Positions 8,314 to 16,770 are shown, counted from the stretch's first letter. The stretch: 64,000 bases of DNA from Verrucomicrobiota bacterium (GCA_002862135.1 PKCI01000147.1:16402-80401); one strand, 5' to 3'. Notes: generated by a model not told the origin, from the sequence alone. Numbers and translations are program-made.

Positions 8314-9648
8314 TTAAGCTTCTAGACGACACGGAACCAGAATCGCATCACTCATTCCATGGAGAATCTTCTTATCGCTCGGACAAATAGTGGCCAGAAC
8401 GCCTCCGAGGCGCACCTCCCAATCTCGAGCGCCGACAAAGTAATAGGGGCATAGCCGGACCCGGCCCTCCATCACTTCAATTTCACCCGTCTCCGGATTC
8501 AACCACGGGTGCTCGACCAATCGCCCATTGTGGAACCGCTGGAGGACAAATGGAGCCGCATCGAAGTTCGCCAGCGCCTCATCGACGGCTTCACCCCACT
8601 CCACCTGGGAAGCGTCGCTCCCGATCGTGACGCTCCGACTGCCCCAGGCGCGCTCGTTGAATCCGCTCAGCTTGAGAACCAGATCGCGCTCGGCTTGAGA
8701 AAACTGCTTCATCTCCGAAAAGTGCTGAATGCCCAAACCGGGGATAACGGCGTGATGAGGAACTTCCGCAGGGTCAACAATCCAACTCATCGGAAAGATC
8801 TCTCGCAGTCGGCGCCAGTTCCCGTCACGCAATTCGCGGCGCCAGACTTCCTTCAGCGGGTGAGACCAGAAAAGCGCCGACCACATTTTCTCCTCAAGCC
8901 ATGGCTTAAACGGACTGGTAACATCGATAGCGCCAGCAGCAGCAGCCTCACCTGCAGCTGCGCCACCGCGAACATTAGGAAGATCGAAGAGCTCAAAAAA
9001 GCGATACACGTCCCGACTTCCCGGTTTGTAAGTCTCCGCATCTGCTACCTGGAAATCCCCTTCCAAACGTTCCGAAAACCATTCCATTTCAGGCCGGTAA
9101 TTGCCTGCTTCTTCCGACACCAGAATATCAGCGGCATCCTTTTTAAAAATGGAGGAAAAACCCGAAAACATTCCGTCGGCTCCTCCTACGATCTCTGCTT
9201 GGGGAGTGATCGTAGAGTAGGCTTGACTCAGCCATGCGGTGAGACCAATACCCCCGGGGACAGAATCAAGTTCGCTGGCAGTGAATCCGTTTTCGATTAA
9301 GATGAGGTCCGGCCGAATCACACGGGGAACAGCTTCTGCCACCGGTGACCCCAGGCTCATCTCCAACAACGACTCCGGCTTGCCTCGATTAAGGTACTCC
9401 GCGATCCACCCCGGCAGTGAACCTTTCCGGCTTCGCCGATAAATTAAGTCTGCAGCCTGCTGAAATTTGAGCAGAATCGGCCCCAGTCGCACGAGGGTTT
9501 TGACCTCCCTTTTCGAAAGCGGAAATGCCTCAGGAGAAATCCGCCATGACTTTTCTGCAAATAGTCCGCCCTCAGGTAAGGAATCGCGGACTAGTCCGGC
9601 TCTTTCGATCGGATTCGCATGAGAAGAAATGGAAGGTTGGGGAATCAT
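8314..9648 (-). CDS. Uncharacterised 444-residue protein coupled to ruvA
   Basis: Not confidently recognised. It is soluble, with no signal peptide or TM segment. Segments such as RPDLILIENGFTASELDSVP, an Ala/Gly-rich stretch, and the C-terminal ...VEWGEAVDEAL...FVLQRFHNGR... recall the layout of ATP-grasp ligases, where a near-C-terminal strand carries FVLQ/FVxK-type nucleotide contacts. This is a guess. The start codon overlaps the ruvA stop by 4 bases (ATGA type), so it is translated with ruvA. Confidence 0.6.
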   Translation of the reverse strand: MIPQPSISSHANPIERAGLVRDSLPEGGLFAEKSWRISPEAFPLSKREVKTLVRLGPILLKFQQAADLIYRRSRKGSLPGWIAEYLNRGKPESLLEMSLGSPVAEAVPRVIRPDLILIENGFTASELDSVPGGIGLTAWLSQAYSTITPQAEIVGGADGMFSGFSSIFKKDAADILVSEEAGNYRPEMEWFSERLEGDFQVADAETYKPGSRDVYRFFELFDLPNVRGGAAAGEAAAAGAIDVTSPFKPWLEEKMWSALFWSHPLKEVWRRELRDGNWRRLREIFPMSWIVDPAEVPHHAVIPGLGIQHFSEMKQFSQAERDLVLKLSGFNERAWGSRSVTIGSDASQVEWGEAVDEALANFDAAPFVLQRFHNGRLVEHPWLNPETGEIEVMEGRVRLCPYYFVGARDWEVRLGGVLATICPSDKKILHGMSDAILVPCRLEA

Positions 9649-10244
9649 CCCTGTAATAGCCGCAGCGCAGTTCTCAACATTTCATCGGGCTGCACCATTT
9701 CTGCAGGAAGCTTGTCGATTACCTTCTGGGCTTCCGTTTGCTTGAACCCCAGGGAGATAAGTGCGAGAAGCACGTCATTCTTGGCCGCTGCATCCGGAGA
9801 TAGCGAAGTCCCTGCTGCCTGGTTTTCCCAAGCTTCCTTAACCCCGACTTTGTCGCTTAGCTCGAGAACAATTCGTTCCGCCGTCTTTTTACCCAGTCCC
9901 TTGACCTTGGCAATCGTGGTGATGTCACCGGATACCACCGCCTGCTTGAAGTCGGGGGTCGATAATCCACTTAGAACTGACATGGCGACCTTGGGCCCGA
10001 CCCCGGTTACCCGGTTAATCAGGAGACGAAATACATCACGGGATTCTTCATCTGCGAAACCATAGAGCGTCTGCTCCTGCTCACGAATGTGATGATGCGT
10101 CAGCACCTTGGTCTCTTCACCCATATTGCCAAAGTCCCCCTCCCCAATGAAAGGCACCACGACTTCGTATCCGACACCGCCGGCATTTATGACCAGGCGA
10201 CCGGGCCAGCTTTCTTCGAGCGTTCCTTGTAGAAATGTAATCAT
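9645..10244 (-). CDS. ruvA: Holliday junction branch-migration protein RuvA
   Basis: 199 residues, the normal RuvA length. The tetrameric protein binds Holliday junctions and loads the RuvB helicase. The N-terminal OB fold starts MITFLQGTLEES and continues through NAGGVGYEVVVP. Tandem helix-hairpin-helix motifs follow, with LLINRVTGVGPKVAMSVLSG and IAKVKGLGKKTAERIVLELSDK. The C-terminal RuvB-binding domain (DVLLALISLGFKQTEAQKVI) ends in LRTALRLLQG. ruvB and ruvC are not in the window. Confidence 0.95.
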   Translation of the reverse strand: MITFLQGTLEESWPGRLVINAGGVGYEVVVPFIGEGDFGNMGEETKVLTHHHIREQEQTLYGFADEESRDVFRLLINRVTGVGPKVAMSVLSGLSTPDFKQAVVSGDITTIAKVKGLGKKTAERIVLELSDKVGVKEAWENQAAGTSLSPDAAAKNDVLLALISLGFKQTEAQKVIDKLPAEMVQPDEMLRTALRLLQG

Positions 10245-10283
10245 CGGCGATAATTTCTTTCAAACCAACCTATTCCCGTGCGG

Positions 10284-10910
10284 ATGGCAACCGGATTTCA
10301 ATTTCTTCGACCTTCCTCTATTTTGGCGATTTTCGCGACTGCCCTGTTGACTCACACCGGGCGGGCCCAGGAAGACGCTCCAGCCAAGCGTGTCGGAATC
10401 ATCTTTGAGGGCACATTCGAAAAACACGTCAACTCCAAGAAACCGGCCGACAGTGAGCTGACCCAGATGGTTCCCTATTATGAATGGGATTACGGCGTGC
10501 GGGCTTTTGATGAAAGTTACTGGACCAAGAATCGATTCACCTGGGAGCGAATCACTGCTATCGCTGAGCGCCTCGGCGACGATCTCATGGAGGTCATTGA
10601 ACCGATGGCTGTCCGGGATGATCGGGGTGTTATCAAATACGCTTACATCAAAGACAAAGACCCTTTCCTCACCAGCATCATTCTCTCGAAGAAGCTGGTC
10701 GAAAAGTTCCGCGACTCGATGGGCGATTCCCTGCACGTCATGCTGATCGACCGACACATCGTCTACGTTTTCCCAGCCACCGGAATGCCGATTGCCGACT
10801 ATGGACCAGCTCTCGTCGATGAATACCGCAAGGCCAGACTGCCAGTCAGCCTTGAAGTGTTTCTCGTCGACGATTATGGCTTTCGGGTAATCGGTGAGCT
10901 GGAGCGGTAA
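10284..10910 (+). CDS. Secreted protein of unknown function
   Basis: About 208 residues. The ORF opens with GTG at 10278, but the ATG at 10284 gives a cleaner signal peptide (hydrophobic ILAIFATALL, cleavage likely near GRAQ-EDA). The mature part contains an FEGTFEKHV motif and paired aromatic residues (YYEWDYG). No catalytic motif is recognised. It is divergent from ruvA and converges on the sulfatase at 10917, with only 6 bases between stops. Confidence 0.6.
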   Translation: MATGFQFLRPSSILAIFATALLTHTGRAQEDAPAKRVGIIFEGTFEKHVNSKKPADSELTQMVPYYEWDYGVRAFDESYWTKNRFTWERITAIAERLGDDLMEVIEPMAVRDDRGVIKYAYIKDKDPFLTSIILSKKLVEKFRDSMGDSLHVMLIDRHIVYVFPATGMPIADYGPALVDEYRKARLPVSLEVFLVDDYGFRVIGELER

Positions 10911-10916
10911 TCAGGA

Positions 10917-12278
10917 TTACTCCCAAGCCTCGAGCACGTTGCGGTCTTCGACCGTCCACCAATTGCGGATTTCCGTCGCGAGTTGCTTGACGACGCCAGG
11001 GTTACCGGAAGCCAGGTTGGTATTTTCGTGAGGATCTTCAAGAAGGTTGAAAAGCTGAGGGCGCTTCTCAGTTCGAGGGTGCGTACTGGCATAGCGATTA
11101 ACCTTACCATCGTAGGTGAGAAGAAGCTTCCACTGGCCCCTCACAATCCACCGGTAAATCAGTGAATCTTCGGGACGGTCCACGTTAGCGATGTCATGAG
11201 CAAATGTCTCACCCAGCACCTCCTCGCGAGGAGTCGGCTTTCCACTCTTCAGAATCGGCATCAGATTCATACCGGGAAGTCCCTCGGGAGCTTCAATTCC
11301 GGCTGCGGCCAGCATTGTGGGAACGATATCAATACTGGAAGCCAACTGGTCACCACGATCACCAGGCTCGATGACTCCCGGCCAGCAGTACATCGTCGGC
11401 TGTCGAGTGCCTCCTTCATTTGCTGACTGCTTGGAGCGCGGGGCATACTTTCCACTGTCGACGCTTTGTATCCAACCATTGTCACAGATATAAACGAACA
11501 TCGTGTTTTCAGAGAGACCTTTCTCATCAATGAAGTCAATCAACTGCCCGCATGTGATATCGAACCACTCGCACATGGCGTAGTAGCGAGCCACGAAGTC
11601 GGAGTCCACTTTAGCGCGATACTTTTTGAAAAGTTCCTCGGGCGGATTGTGAGGTGTGTGAGGAAGGAACGGCGCATACCAGAGGTAGAATGGTTTCTCC
11701 CCCTCCATGGCATGCTCAACAAAGTCGAAGATCGGCTCCATGCCTTTGCGACCAATCTTTAGGCCATCATCTCCGTGGCGACCGCCCGGCTCAGGGAATC
11801 CTCGGGTCATTCCGTGAGTAAAACCGCCACGGGAGTAGTTTCCCTCCCACCACTTTCCCGACTGATGAGTCAGGTAGCCAGCTTCGGAAAGCAGGCGCAT
11901 AATGGTCGGCACGCGGTCCACATTAGAGATCAATTTTTCACGAAGAGCATCATATTCGGGCCCGGATTTCTTGCCGCCGGTCAATTCCGGAGACGGATCG
12001 TTGCCGCTAATCATATGCTGATGGGTGTAGAGCCCAGTCGCCAGAGTCATAAGCGACGGACGGCACAGCGCCGTGGGTACGTAGCCTCGACGAAAAACGG
12101 AGCTGCGCTCAGACAGCTTATCGAGATGAGGGGTTTCGATATGTTCGTGCCCCATGAAGCTGTAGTCGGTCCACGCCTGATCGTCGGACAGGATCAACAC
12201 AATGTTGGGACGTTCATCAGCGCCGGAGGCAATACCGGCAACCAGCAGCAGACTTAGGAAGGGGATTGTAAAACGCAT
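10917..12278 (-). CDS. Secreted sulfatase-family hydrolase with a CRPSL active-site motif
   Basis: Second type I sulfatase-like protein, about 453 residues from the chosen start MRFTIPFLSLLLVAGIASGA, a signal peptide. The ORF track starts 38 codons earlier, which would run past the divergent znuA ORF start. Metal-site motifs SDDQ (about 31-34) and CDNG are present. The formylglycine motif is CRPSLMTLATG (about 72-82), so the Arg of the classical C-x-P-x-R is Leu. This variant occurs in sulfatase-like proteins of PVC bacteria, so activity is likely but not certain. The HxxH-type PHTPHNPP segment fits substrate-side metal or sulfate contacts. Confidence 0.85.
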   Translation of the reverse strand: MRFTIPFLSLLLVAGIASGADERPNIVLILSDDQAWTDYSFMGHEHIETPHLDKLSERSSVFRRGYVPTALCRPSLMTLATGLYTHQHMISGNDPSPELTGGKKSGPEYDALREKLISNVDRVPTIMRLLSEAGYLTHQSGKWWEGNYSRGGFTHGMTRGFPEPGGRHGDDGLKIGRKGMEPIFDFVEHAMEGEKPFYLWYAPFLPHTPHNPPEELFKKYRAKVDSDFVARYYAMCEWFDITCGQLIDFIDEKGLSENTMFVYICDNGWIQSVDSGKYAPRSKQSANEGGTRQPTMYCWPGVIEPGDRGDQLASSIDIVPTMLAAAGIEAPEGLPGMNLMPILKSGKPTPREEVLGETFAHDIANVDRPEDSLIYRWIVRGQWKLLLTYDGKVNRYASTHPRTEKRPQLFNLLEDPHENTNLASGNPGVVKQLATEIRNWWTVEDRNVLEAWE

Positions 12279-12430
12279 GAAAGCAGCAAACAACGCACTC
12301 CCTTGATGTGTCAAACCGAGCCGGACCGCAATGATGGTGCTTTGTGTCTGCTCATGACGATACTGTGACCAATCCTGCAATTTGGCACCCATTCCTAACT
12401 TGACCTTTCGCCTGCTTCCCCCAACGTTAA

Positions 12431-12445
12431 TGCAAGTCTATTGCA
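12431..12445. promoter_or_regulatory. Candidate operator upstream of znuA
   Basis: TGCAA-gtcta-TTGCA is a perfect 5-bp inverted repeat with A/T flanks, ending 11 bases before the znuA ATG. Its position fits repression by a Fur-family (Zur-like) protein such as the one at 3130. The link is inference. Confidence 0.3.
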
Positions 12446-12456
12446 AAACTTGCTCC

Positions 12457-13476
12457 ATGAAAGCCACACTCCCCATTCTCCTCCTAGCCTTGGCCTGCTC
12501 TCTCGGATTCGGCAGCGCCGTTAATTCGTTCGCAGACGAAAAGCCTGTGATTTATGTTCCAGTCCCTCCCTACGCTGGGCTCGTCGAATCCCTGGTCGGA
12601 GATCTGGCGGAGGTGAGATCGATCGCATCGGAAAATGACGACCCTCACATTTTCTCCCCGACTCCAAAGGAACTCGCCAAGCTTTCGGTTGGAACCGTTT
12701 ACTTTGCTGCAGATCTTCCTTTTGAAGAGACACTTGTCACCAAGCTCAACGAGAGCAAAACCAAAGTGAAGATCGTCAGCCTTGTCGAAGGCCTGGAGCG
12801 CCGCTACTTCGGTGAGGGTGAACACGATTGTGAGCATGGGCACGACCACGACGATCATGCGGAACACGACCATGCGGAACACGACCATGCGGAACACGAC
12901 CATGCGGAACACGACCATGCGGAACACGACCATGCGGAGCACGACCATGGGCACCATGAACATGACCACGGCGACGGAGAACTTGACCCGCATGTCTGGC
13001 TTTCCCCCGCGCACCTGGTTGAGCAGATCCGCACCATCCAGGCTGAAGTTGATCCGCTTTTCGAAACCGAAGAAGCCAAATCAACGATCCAGGAAAATTC
13101 CCGTCAGCTCGTCCAACAGCTTCGAGACACCGATCGCGAACTCGCTGAGAAACTCGCTCCTTTCCGCGATCAGTCGTTCTATGTTTACCACGGAGCCTTT
13201 GGATATTTCGCCGACGCTTACGGCCTGAAGCAAGTCCCGGTGGAACTTAGCGGCAGAACCCCTGAGCCCCGTCAAATCGCTTCCATGATAGACAAGGCTA
13301 AAGAGGAGGGCGTTTCTGTCATCTTTGTGCAGCCGCAATTTGATCAAAACAGTGCCAAGGCAATCGCGGAATCCATTGGAGGGAACGTGGTGCCCATCGA
13401 TCCACTGGAAAGGGACATCATCGCCAACCTGAAGCACATTGCCGGCGAAATAGCTGCTTCTAAGTCCAACTCTTAA
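12457..13476 (+). CDS. znuA: Zinc ABC transporter substrate-binding lipo/periplasmic protein
   Basis: Cluster A-I metal-binding protein that captures Zn2+ (possibly Mn2+) in the periplasm for an ABC importer. I start at MKATLPILLLALACSLGFGS, a signal peptide; the ORF track adds 25 residues that do not look like a leader. Metal ligands are visible at His64 (DPHIF), His179 (DPHVW) and YHGAFGYF. Between the two halves lies a long His/Asp/Glu-rich loop (about 123-174) made of HAEHD repeats, a feature of zinc-specific members. About 339 residues. No ZnuB or ZnuC gene follows, so its permease and ATPase must be elsewhere. Confidence 0.9.
   Translation: MKATLPILLLALACSLGFGSAVNSFADEKPVIYVPVPPYAGLVESLVGDLAEVRSIASENDDPHIFSPTPKELAKLSVGTVYFAADLPFEETLVTKLNESKTKVKIVSLVEGLERRYFGEGEHDCEHGHDHDDHAEHDHAEHDHAEHDHAEHDHAEHDHAEHDHGHHEHDHGDGELDPHVWLSPAHLVEQIRTIQAEVDPLFETEEAKSTIQENSRQLVQQLRDTDRELAEKLAPFRDQSFYVYHGAFGYFADAYGLKQVPVELSGRTPEPRQIASMIDKAKEEGVSVIFVQPQFDQNSAKAIAESIGGNVVPIDPLERDIIANLKHIAGEIAASKSNS
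12856..12945 (+). repeat. 15-bp in-frame tandem repeat in znuA (HAEHD x6)
   Basis: Six head-to-tail copies of CATGCGGAACACGAC, the last with one A-to-G change. Five copies are identical at the DNA level, which points to recent expansion or homogenisation. Each copy adds HAEHD to the metal-binding loop and keeps the frame. Confidence 0.95.
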
Positions 13477-13627
13477 GGCCATCGGCACAGACCTGAGATT
13501 TCCTCAAAGGTTCCTGCCTAACTGTCGATATTGTGGCAAATATCCATAAACATAATTTCAGATAGGAACCCTCGAGGCGCCATTCTTTCGGCCACGATCT
13601 GCGAGTCTCTCCCCAACCACTAAGTAA

Positions 13628-13870
13628 CTGACGATTCCGACTCAAGCAGATCATCTCTTACATCGTAGCAACGCGGTAAAGTTCACTGACCACAGCAAAT
13701 TCAGCTTCACAATTCAAGGGATTGAACAATCAGGCCGCCATCAACCCTTGATGTCCATCGAGGACTCAGGAATCGGGATCGATCCGGAAGAGGGCAAAGC
13801 CCTTTTCTCCCGTTTTCGCCAAATCGATTCCGCCGTCGAGCGCGAAAACCCAGTGGCCCTGACGGCCTGA
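13628..13870 (+). pseudogene. Decayed histidine-kinase ATPase-domain fragment
   Basis: No ORF was called here, but one frame from about 13649 to the TGA at 13868 reads as part of a HATPase_c domain. NAVKFTD is the N box, IEDSGIGIDPE is the G1 box, and LFSRFRQIDSAVERE is the F-box region. The sequence then loses similarity exactly where the G2 box (GTGLGL) should be. A stop lies at 13625 and no start, HisKA or sensor region is found upstream. I read it as the remnant of a sensor kinase that once sat between znuA and prs. The rest of the 13477-13960 gap holds nothing I recognise. Confidence 0.75.
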
Positions 13871-13894
13871 CAACACTCCCGCGAGGCAAGCCAC

Positions 13895-13900
13895 TATAAT
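13895..13900 (+). promoter_or_regulatory. Candidate -10 element for prs
   Basis: A perfect TATAAT 60 bases before the prs start. No good -35 hexamer lies at the right spacing, so this is tentative. Confidence 0.3.
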
Positions 13901-13960
13901 CTTCGATTGTCGCTACATTTGGCTGGCGTTTTTTGACGTTTTCGCGAGGATGAAACCGGC

Positions 13961-14899
13961 ATGGAACCCGATATTCGAATCATCAGCGGAACAGCGCATC
14001 CCGAGCTTGCAGAAGAGATTTGTGAGTATCTCGGAGTAGGTAAAGCTGACACCACAGTTACCCAATTCCCGGACGGAGAAACCTTCGTCAAAATTAACGA
14101 GAACATCCGGAACCGAGATGTCTTCATCGTGCAACCGACGTGCCCGCCAACCAATGAGAGTCTCATGGAACTGCTCATTATGGTTGATGCAGCGAAGCGC
14201 GCCAGCGCCTCACGAATTACTGCCGTAATTCCGTTTTTTGGATATGCCCGCCAGGACCGGAAAGACCAACCTCGTGTTCCCATTACCGCCAAGCTTGTCG
14301 CAAACCTGCTCACAGCAGCAGGTGTCGACCGAATTTTAACGATGGATCTTCACGCGGGTCAGATTCAAGGCTTCTTTGATATCCCGGTCGATCACCTCTA
14401 CGCCAAGCCGGTCCTGATTCGCTACATGCGGGAAAAAGGGCTGACGGACAATATCGTTGTGGTTTCCCCTGATGTTGGCGGCATGAAAATGGCCCATTCC
14501 TACTCCAAGGCTCTTGAATGCCCCCTTGCCATCGTGGCAAAAAACCGAGTCAGCGCGACCGAAGTCGAGGCCATCAGCCTGATTGGCGAAGTGGAAGGAT
14601 GTAACGTCCTCCTTGTCGATGATATTTCCGAGACAGCAGGTACACTTACCTCAGCCGCCAAATTGCTTCAGAGTCATGGCGCCAAACGCATATTTGCCGG
14701 CGTTTCGCACGCTGTCCTGAATGATCAAGGCAAGCAACGAATTGCCGAATCAGATATCGAAGAACTCATTTCCACGAACAGCACCCCTTATGCTGTCGGG
14801 GAGAAAGTCACCATGGTCACCGTGGCCGAACTTTTAGGCGAAGCGATCCGCCGAATTCATTCTTCAGAGTCAGTCACATCTCTCTTTGACATCTCTTAG
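13961..14899 (+). CDS. prs: Ribose-phosphate pyrophosphokinase (PRPP synthetase)
   Basis: Makes PRPP from ribose 5-phosphate and ATP for purine, pyrimidine, His, Trp and NAD synthesis; cytoplasmic. 312 residues is the class I bacterial length. Diagnostic segments are FPDGETFVKINENIR, the flexible-loop FFGYARQDRK, the metal-binding DLHAGQIQGFFDIPVDHL, and the PRPP-binding loop VLLVDDISETAGTL. A GAGGA stretch about 10 bases upstream of the ATG is one of the few Shine-Dalgarno-like sites here. rplY follows after 76 bases, a common prs-rplY (ctc) arrangement. Confidence 0.96.
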   Translation: MEPDIRIISGTAHPELAEEICEYLGVGKADTTVTQFPDGETFVKINENIRNRDVFIVQPTCPPTNESLMELLIMVDAAKRASASRITAVIPFFGYARQDRKDQPRVPITAKLVANLLTAAGVDRILTMDLHAGQIQGFFDIPVDHLYAKPVLIRYMREKGLTDNIVVVSPDVGGMKMAHSYSKALECPLAIVAKNRVSATEVEAISLIGEVEGCNVLLVDDISETAGTLTSAAKLLQSHGAKRIFAGVSHAVLNDQGKQRIAESDIEELISTNSTPYAVGEKVTMVTVAELLGEAIRRIHSSESVTSLFDIS

Positions 14900-14919
14900 A
14901 GTGTAACGTAGATTTCGCG

Positions 14920-14933
14920 CCCCCCGGGGGGGG
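14920..14933. other. C6G8 homopolymer palindrome between prs and rplY
   Basis: CCCCCC directly followed by GGGGGGGG, without a loop, 43 bases before the rplY start. It could form a GC-only cruciform or affect the rplY leader. It is also a likely site of sequencing length error. Confidence 0.5.
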
Positions 14934-14975
14934 ACTGGAAAAAATCAACGAACTGATCCAAAACAGACTGATATC

Positions 14976-15644
14976 ATGGCTAAACAAGAAACTCTTCAGG
15001 CCGAAAAACGCGAAGTAAAAGGAACAAGTGCCTCCAAGCGTCTTCGCCGCGAAGGAACCGTGCCCGCTGTCATTTACGGCTCCAGCCAGCGCGAATACAT
15101 GATTCAGCTCAACTCCAAAGAGTTCGGCGATCTTGTCCGCCGCCAGAGTAGTCAGAACTTCATTGTGACTCTTGAAATCGAAGGTGCCCAGGAGAAGTCC
15201 AAGATGGCGATCGTCCAGGATGTTCAAAAAGACCCCCTCACCGGCAACCTAATCCACGTCGATTTCCGCGCTGTCAGCGAAAATGAGACCATTCACGGTG
15301 TCGTTCCGATCGAACTCATCGGTGAGCCTGCCGGCGTTAAAGGCGGCGGTCTCATGGAGCAGCTCGTGCGTGACATCGAGGTGCACTGCCGCCCAACCGA
15401 TCTTCCCGATTTTATCACCAACGACGTCAGTGACCTCGACATTGGCGATTCTCTTAAAGTGAGCGAGCTCAACCTCCCCGATGGTGTTACAACCAAGATG
15501 GACGGTGAGGTTCTTGTCGCCCTTGTTGCCCAGACCCGTGCCGCGGTTTCCGAAGGTGGCCAAGGTGAAGGTGGTGAAGGCGAGGCCACCGAAGGCGAAG
15601 CTGCTGCCGAAGGTGGAGTTGGCGAAGAAGCAGCCAGCGAGTAA
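14976..15644 (+). CDS. rplY: 50S ribosomal protein L25 / general stress protein Ctc
   Basis: Binds 5S rRNA in the large ribosomal subunit. 222 residues, so the long TL5/CTC form: an N-terminal L25 domain (about 5-95, with KRLRREGTVPAVIYG and VQKDPLTGNLIHVDF) and a C-terminal TL5-type domain (about 100-185, VPIELIGEPAGVKGGG, IEVHCRPTDLPDFI, DIGDSLKVSEL). It ends in a Gly/Glu/Ala tail of about 30 residues. A strong terminator follows. The usual neighbour pth is absent. Confidence 0.95.
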   Translation: MAKQETLQAEKREVKGTSASKRLRREGTVPAVIYGSSQREYMIQLNSKEFGDLVRRQSSQNFIVTLEIEGAQEKSKMAIVQDVQKDPLTGNLIHVDFRAVSENETIHGVVPIELIGEPAGVKGGGLMEQLVRDIEVHCRPTDLPDFITNDVSDLDIGDSLKVSELNLPDGVTTKMDGEVLVALVAQTRAAVSEGGQGEGGEGEATEGEAAAEGGVGEEAASE

Positions 15645-15677
15645 TCGACCCGACTGCATTACTGCTATAATTTGAGA

Positions 15678-15706
15678 AGCCTCGGGGTAACCCCGAGGCT
15701 TTTTTC
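15678..15706 (+). terminator. Rho-independent terminator after rplY
   Basis: Perfect 10-bp stem AGCCTCGGGG / CCCCGAGGCT with a 3-base loop followed by six T. It ends the prs-rplY unit and lies inside the ORF-track extension of the next gene, which argues for the start at 15711. Confidence 0.93.
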
Positions 15707-15710
15707 TGCC

Positions 15711-16739
15711 ATGAATTCACCGCTAGTATCTGTTGTCATGCCCCTGAGAAATGCGGAAGCAACTGTGGCGGAAGCCGTCGCCAGCCTGCGACAGCAGACC
15801 TGGCTAAACCTCGAGATTATCATGGTAGATCACGCTTCGGAGGACGATTCCCCGGTCATTCTCGAGGAAATGGCCGCAAGAGACGAAAGGATCCGCTGTT
15901 TCCGCCATGACGGGACCTTTGTGGAAGCCGCCAATCTGGCCTGGCAGTCAGCCCAAGGTGACCTCATCGCCCGGATGGACAGTGATGACGTCGCCCATGC
16001 CGAACGAATCGAAAAGCAGGTTCGGATGATGGACGCAAATCCTGGGCTTTCCGCTTGTGGCACCCTCGTCAACATCGTCAAACGAGGAGGAAACGGATCC
16101 AGCCTCCCCCCTGATGGCGGCTACAAGCGTTACGAGGACTGGGTGAATTCCGTGGTCACCCACGAGGAAATTTTCGTGCAGCGCTTTGTCGACAGCCCCG
16201 TGCCTAACCCAACCGCCATGGTGAGGCGCTCTGTGATAGAATCACTCGGCGGATATCAGGATCCGGTCTGGGCAGAGGACTATGATTTCTGGCTCAGGCT
16301 CCTCGAGGACGGTTATCGTATCGCCAAGGTTAACGAGAAGCTCTTGGACTGGTATGACAGTGACTCCCGGGCGACCCGAAACCTGAGCCGCTACGATTTG
16401 TCGCGTTTCCAGGCCGCCAAAGCCCATTTTCTCAAACGCATACCGGCGGTGGTTCAACTCGGTGTCGTTATTTGCGGCGCCGGTCCTGTTGGCAAAGAAA
16501 TGGCGCGTCTGCTCCGGGCCGCGGGACTCACCATTCACGCCTTCTTCGAAGTCAACGAACGCCAGATTGGAAATCGTATCTCCGGCATTCCGGTTCTAGA
16601 ATCCGCAGCGTTGCCAAACTTTGTCGGCCATGCCGTCGCTATAGGAGCCGTAGGACAGGAGGGCGCCCGCGACCGAATCCGCGAACTGGTCTCAAATTAC
16701 TCTTTTACAGAAGGAAAAGACTTTTTCTGCGTCGCATAA
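15711..16739 (+). CDS. Family 2 glycosyltransferase with a C-terminal Rossmann-like domain
   Basis: About 342 residues. The first 230 are a GT-A fold, with VSVVMPLRNAEATVAEAVAS at the start, the DHASEDDS loop, and MDSDD as the nucleotide-sugar/metal DxD motif; WAEDYDFWLRLLEDGYRI is the typical acceptor-side ED motif. The last 100 residues contain VVICGAGPVGKEMARLLRAAG followed by GNRISGIPVLES, like the dinucleotide-binding N-terminal domains of PglD-type proteins. The start is set at MNSPLVSVV, because the upstream ORF extension overlaps the terminator. Acceptor and sugar are unknown; it may act in surface glycan synthesis. Confidence 0.85.
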   Translation: MNSPLVSVVMPLRNAEATVAEAVASLRQQTWLNLEIIMVDHASEDDSPVILEEMAARDERIRCFRHDGTFVEAANLAWQSAQGDLIARMDSDDVAHAERIEKQVRMMDANPGLSACGTLVNIVKRGGNGSSLPPDGGYKRYEDWVNSVVTHEEIFVQRFVDSPVPNPTAMVRRSVIESLGGYQDPVWAEDYDFWLRLLEDGYRIAKVNEKLLDWYDSDSRATRNLSRYDLSRFQAAKAHFLKRIPAVVQLGVVICGAGPVGKEMARLLRAAGLTIHAFFEVNERQIGNRISGIPVLESAALPNFVGHAVAIGAVGQEGARDRIRELVSNYSFTEGKDFFCVA

Positions 16740-16770
16740 TGATGACTTTGAGGTACTTTCTCGCCCTTTT

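Noticed and set aside
12856-12945. Regular 15-bp repeat as a CRISPR array
   Set aside because: There are no spacers, and the repeat is in frame inside znuA, coding for HAEHD.
12776-13084. Antisense ORFs of HGRVPHG/WSCSAWS repeats
   Set aside because: They are frame shadows of the 15-bp repeat in znuA.
13460-13654. 64-residue minus ORF near znuA
   Set aside because: Short, lies opposite the znuA end and kinase remnant, with no recognised motif.
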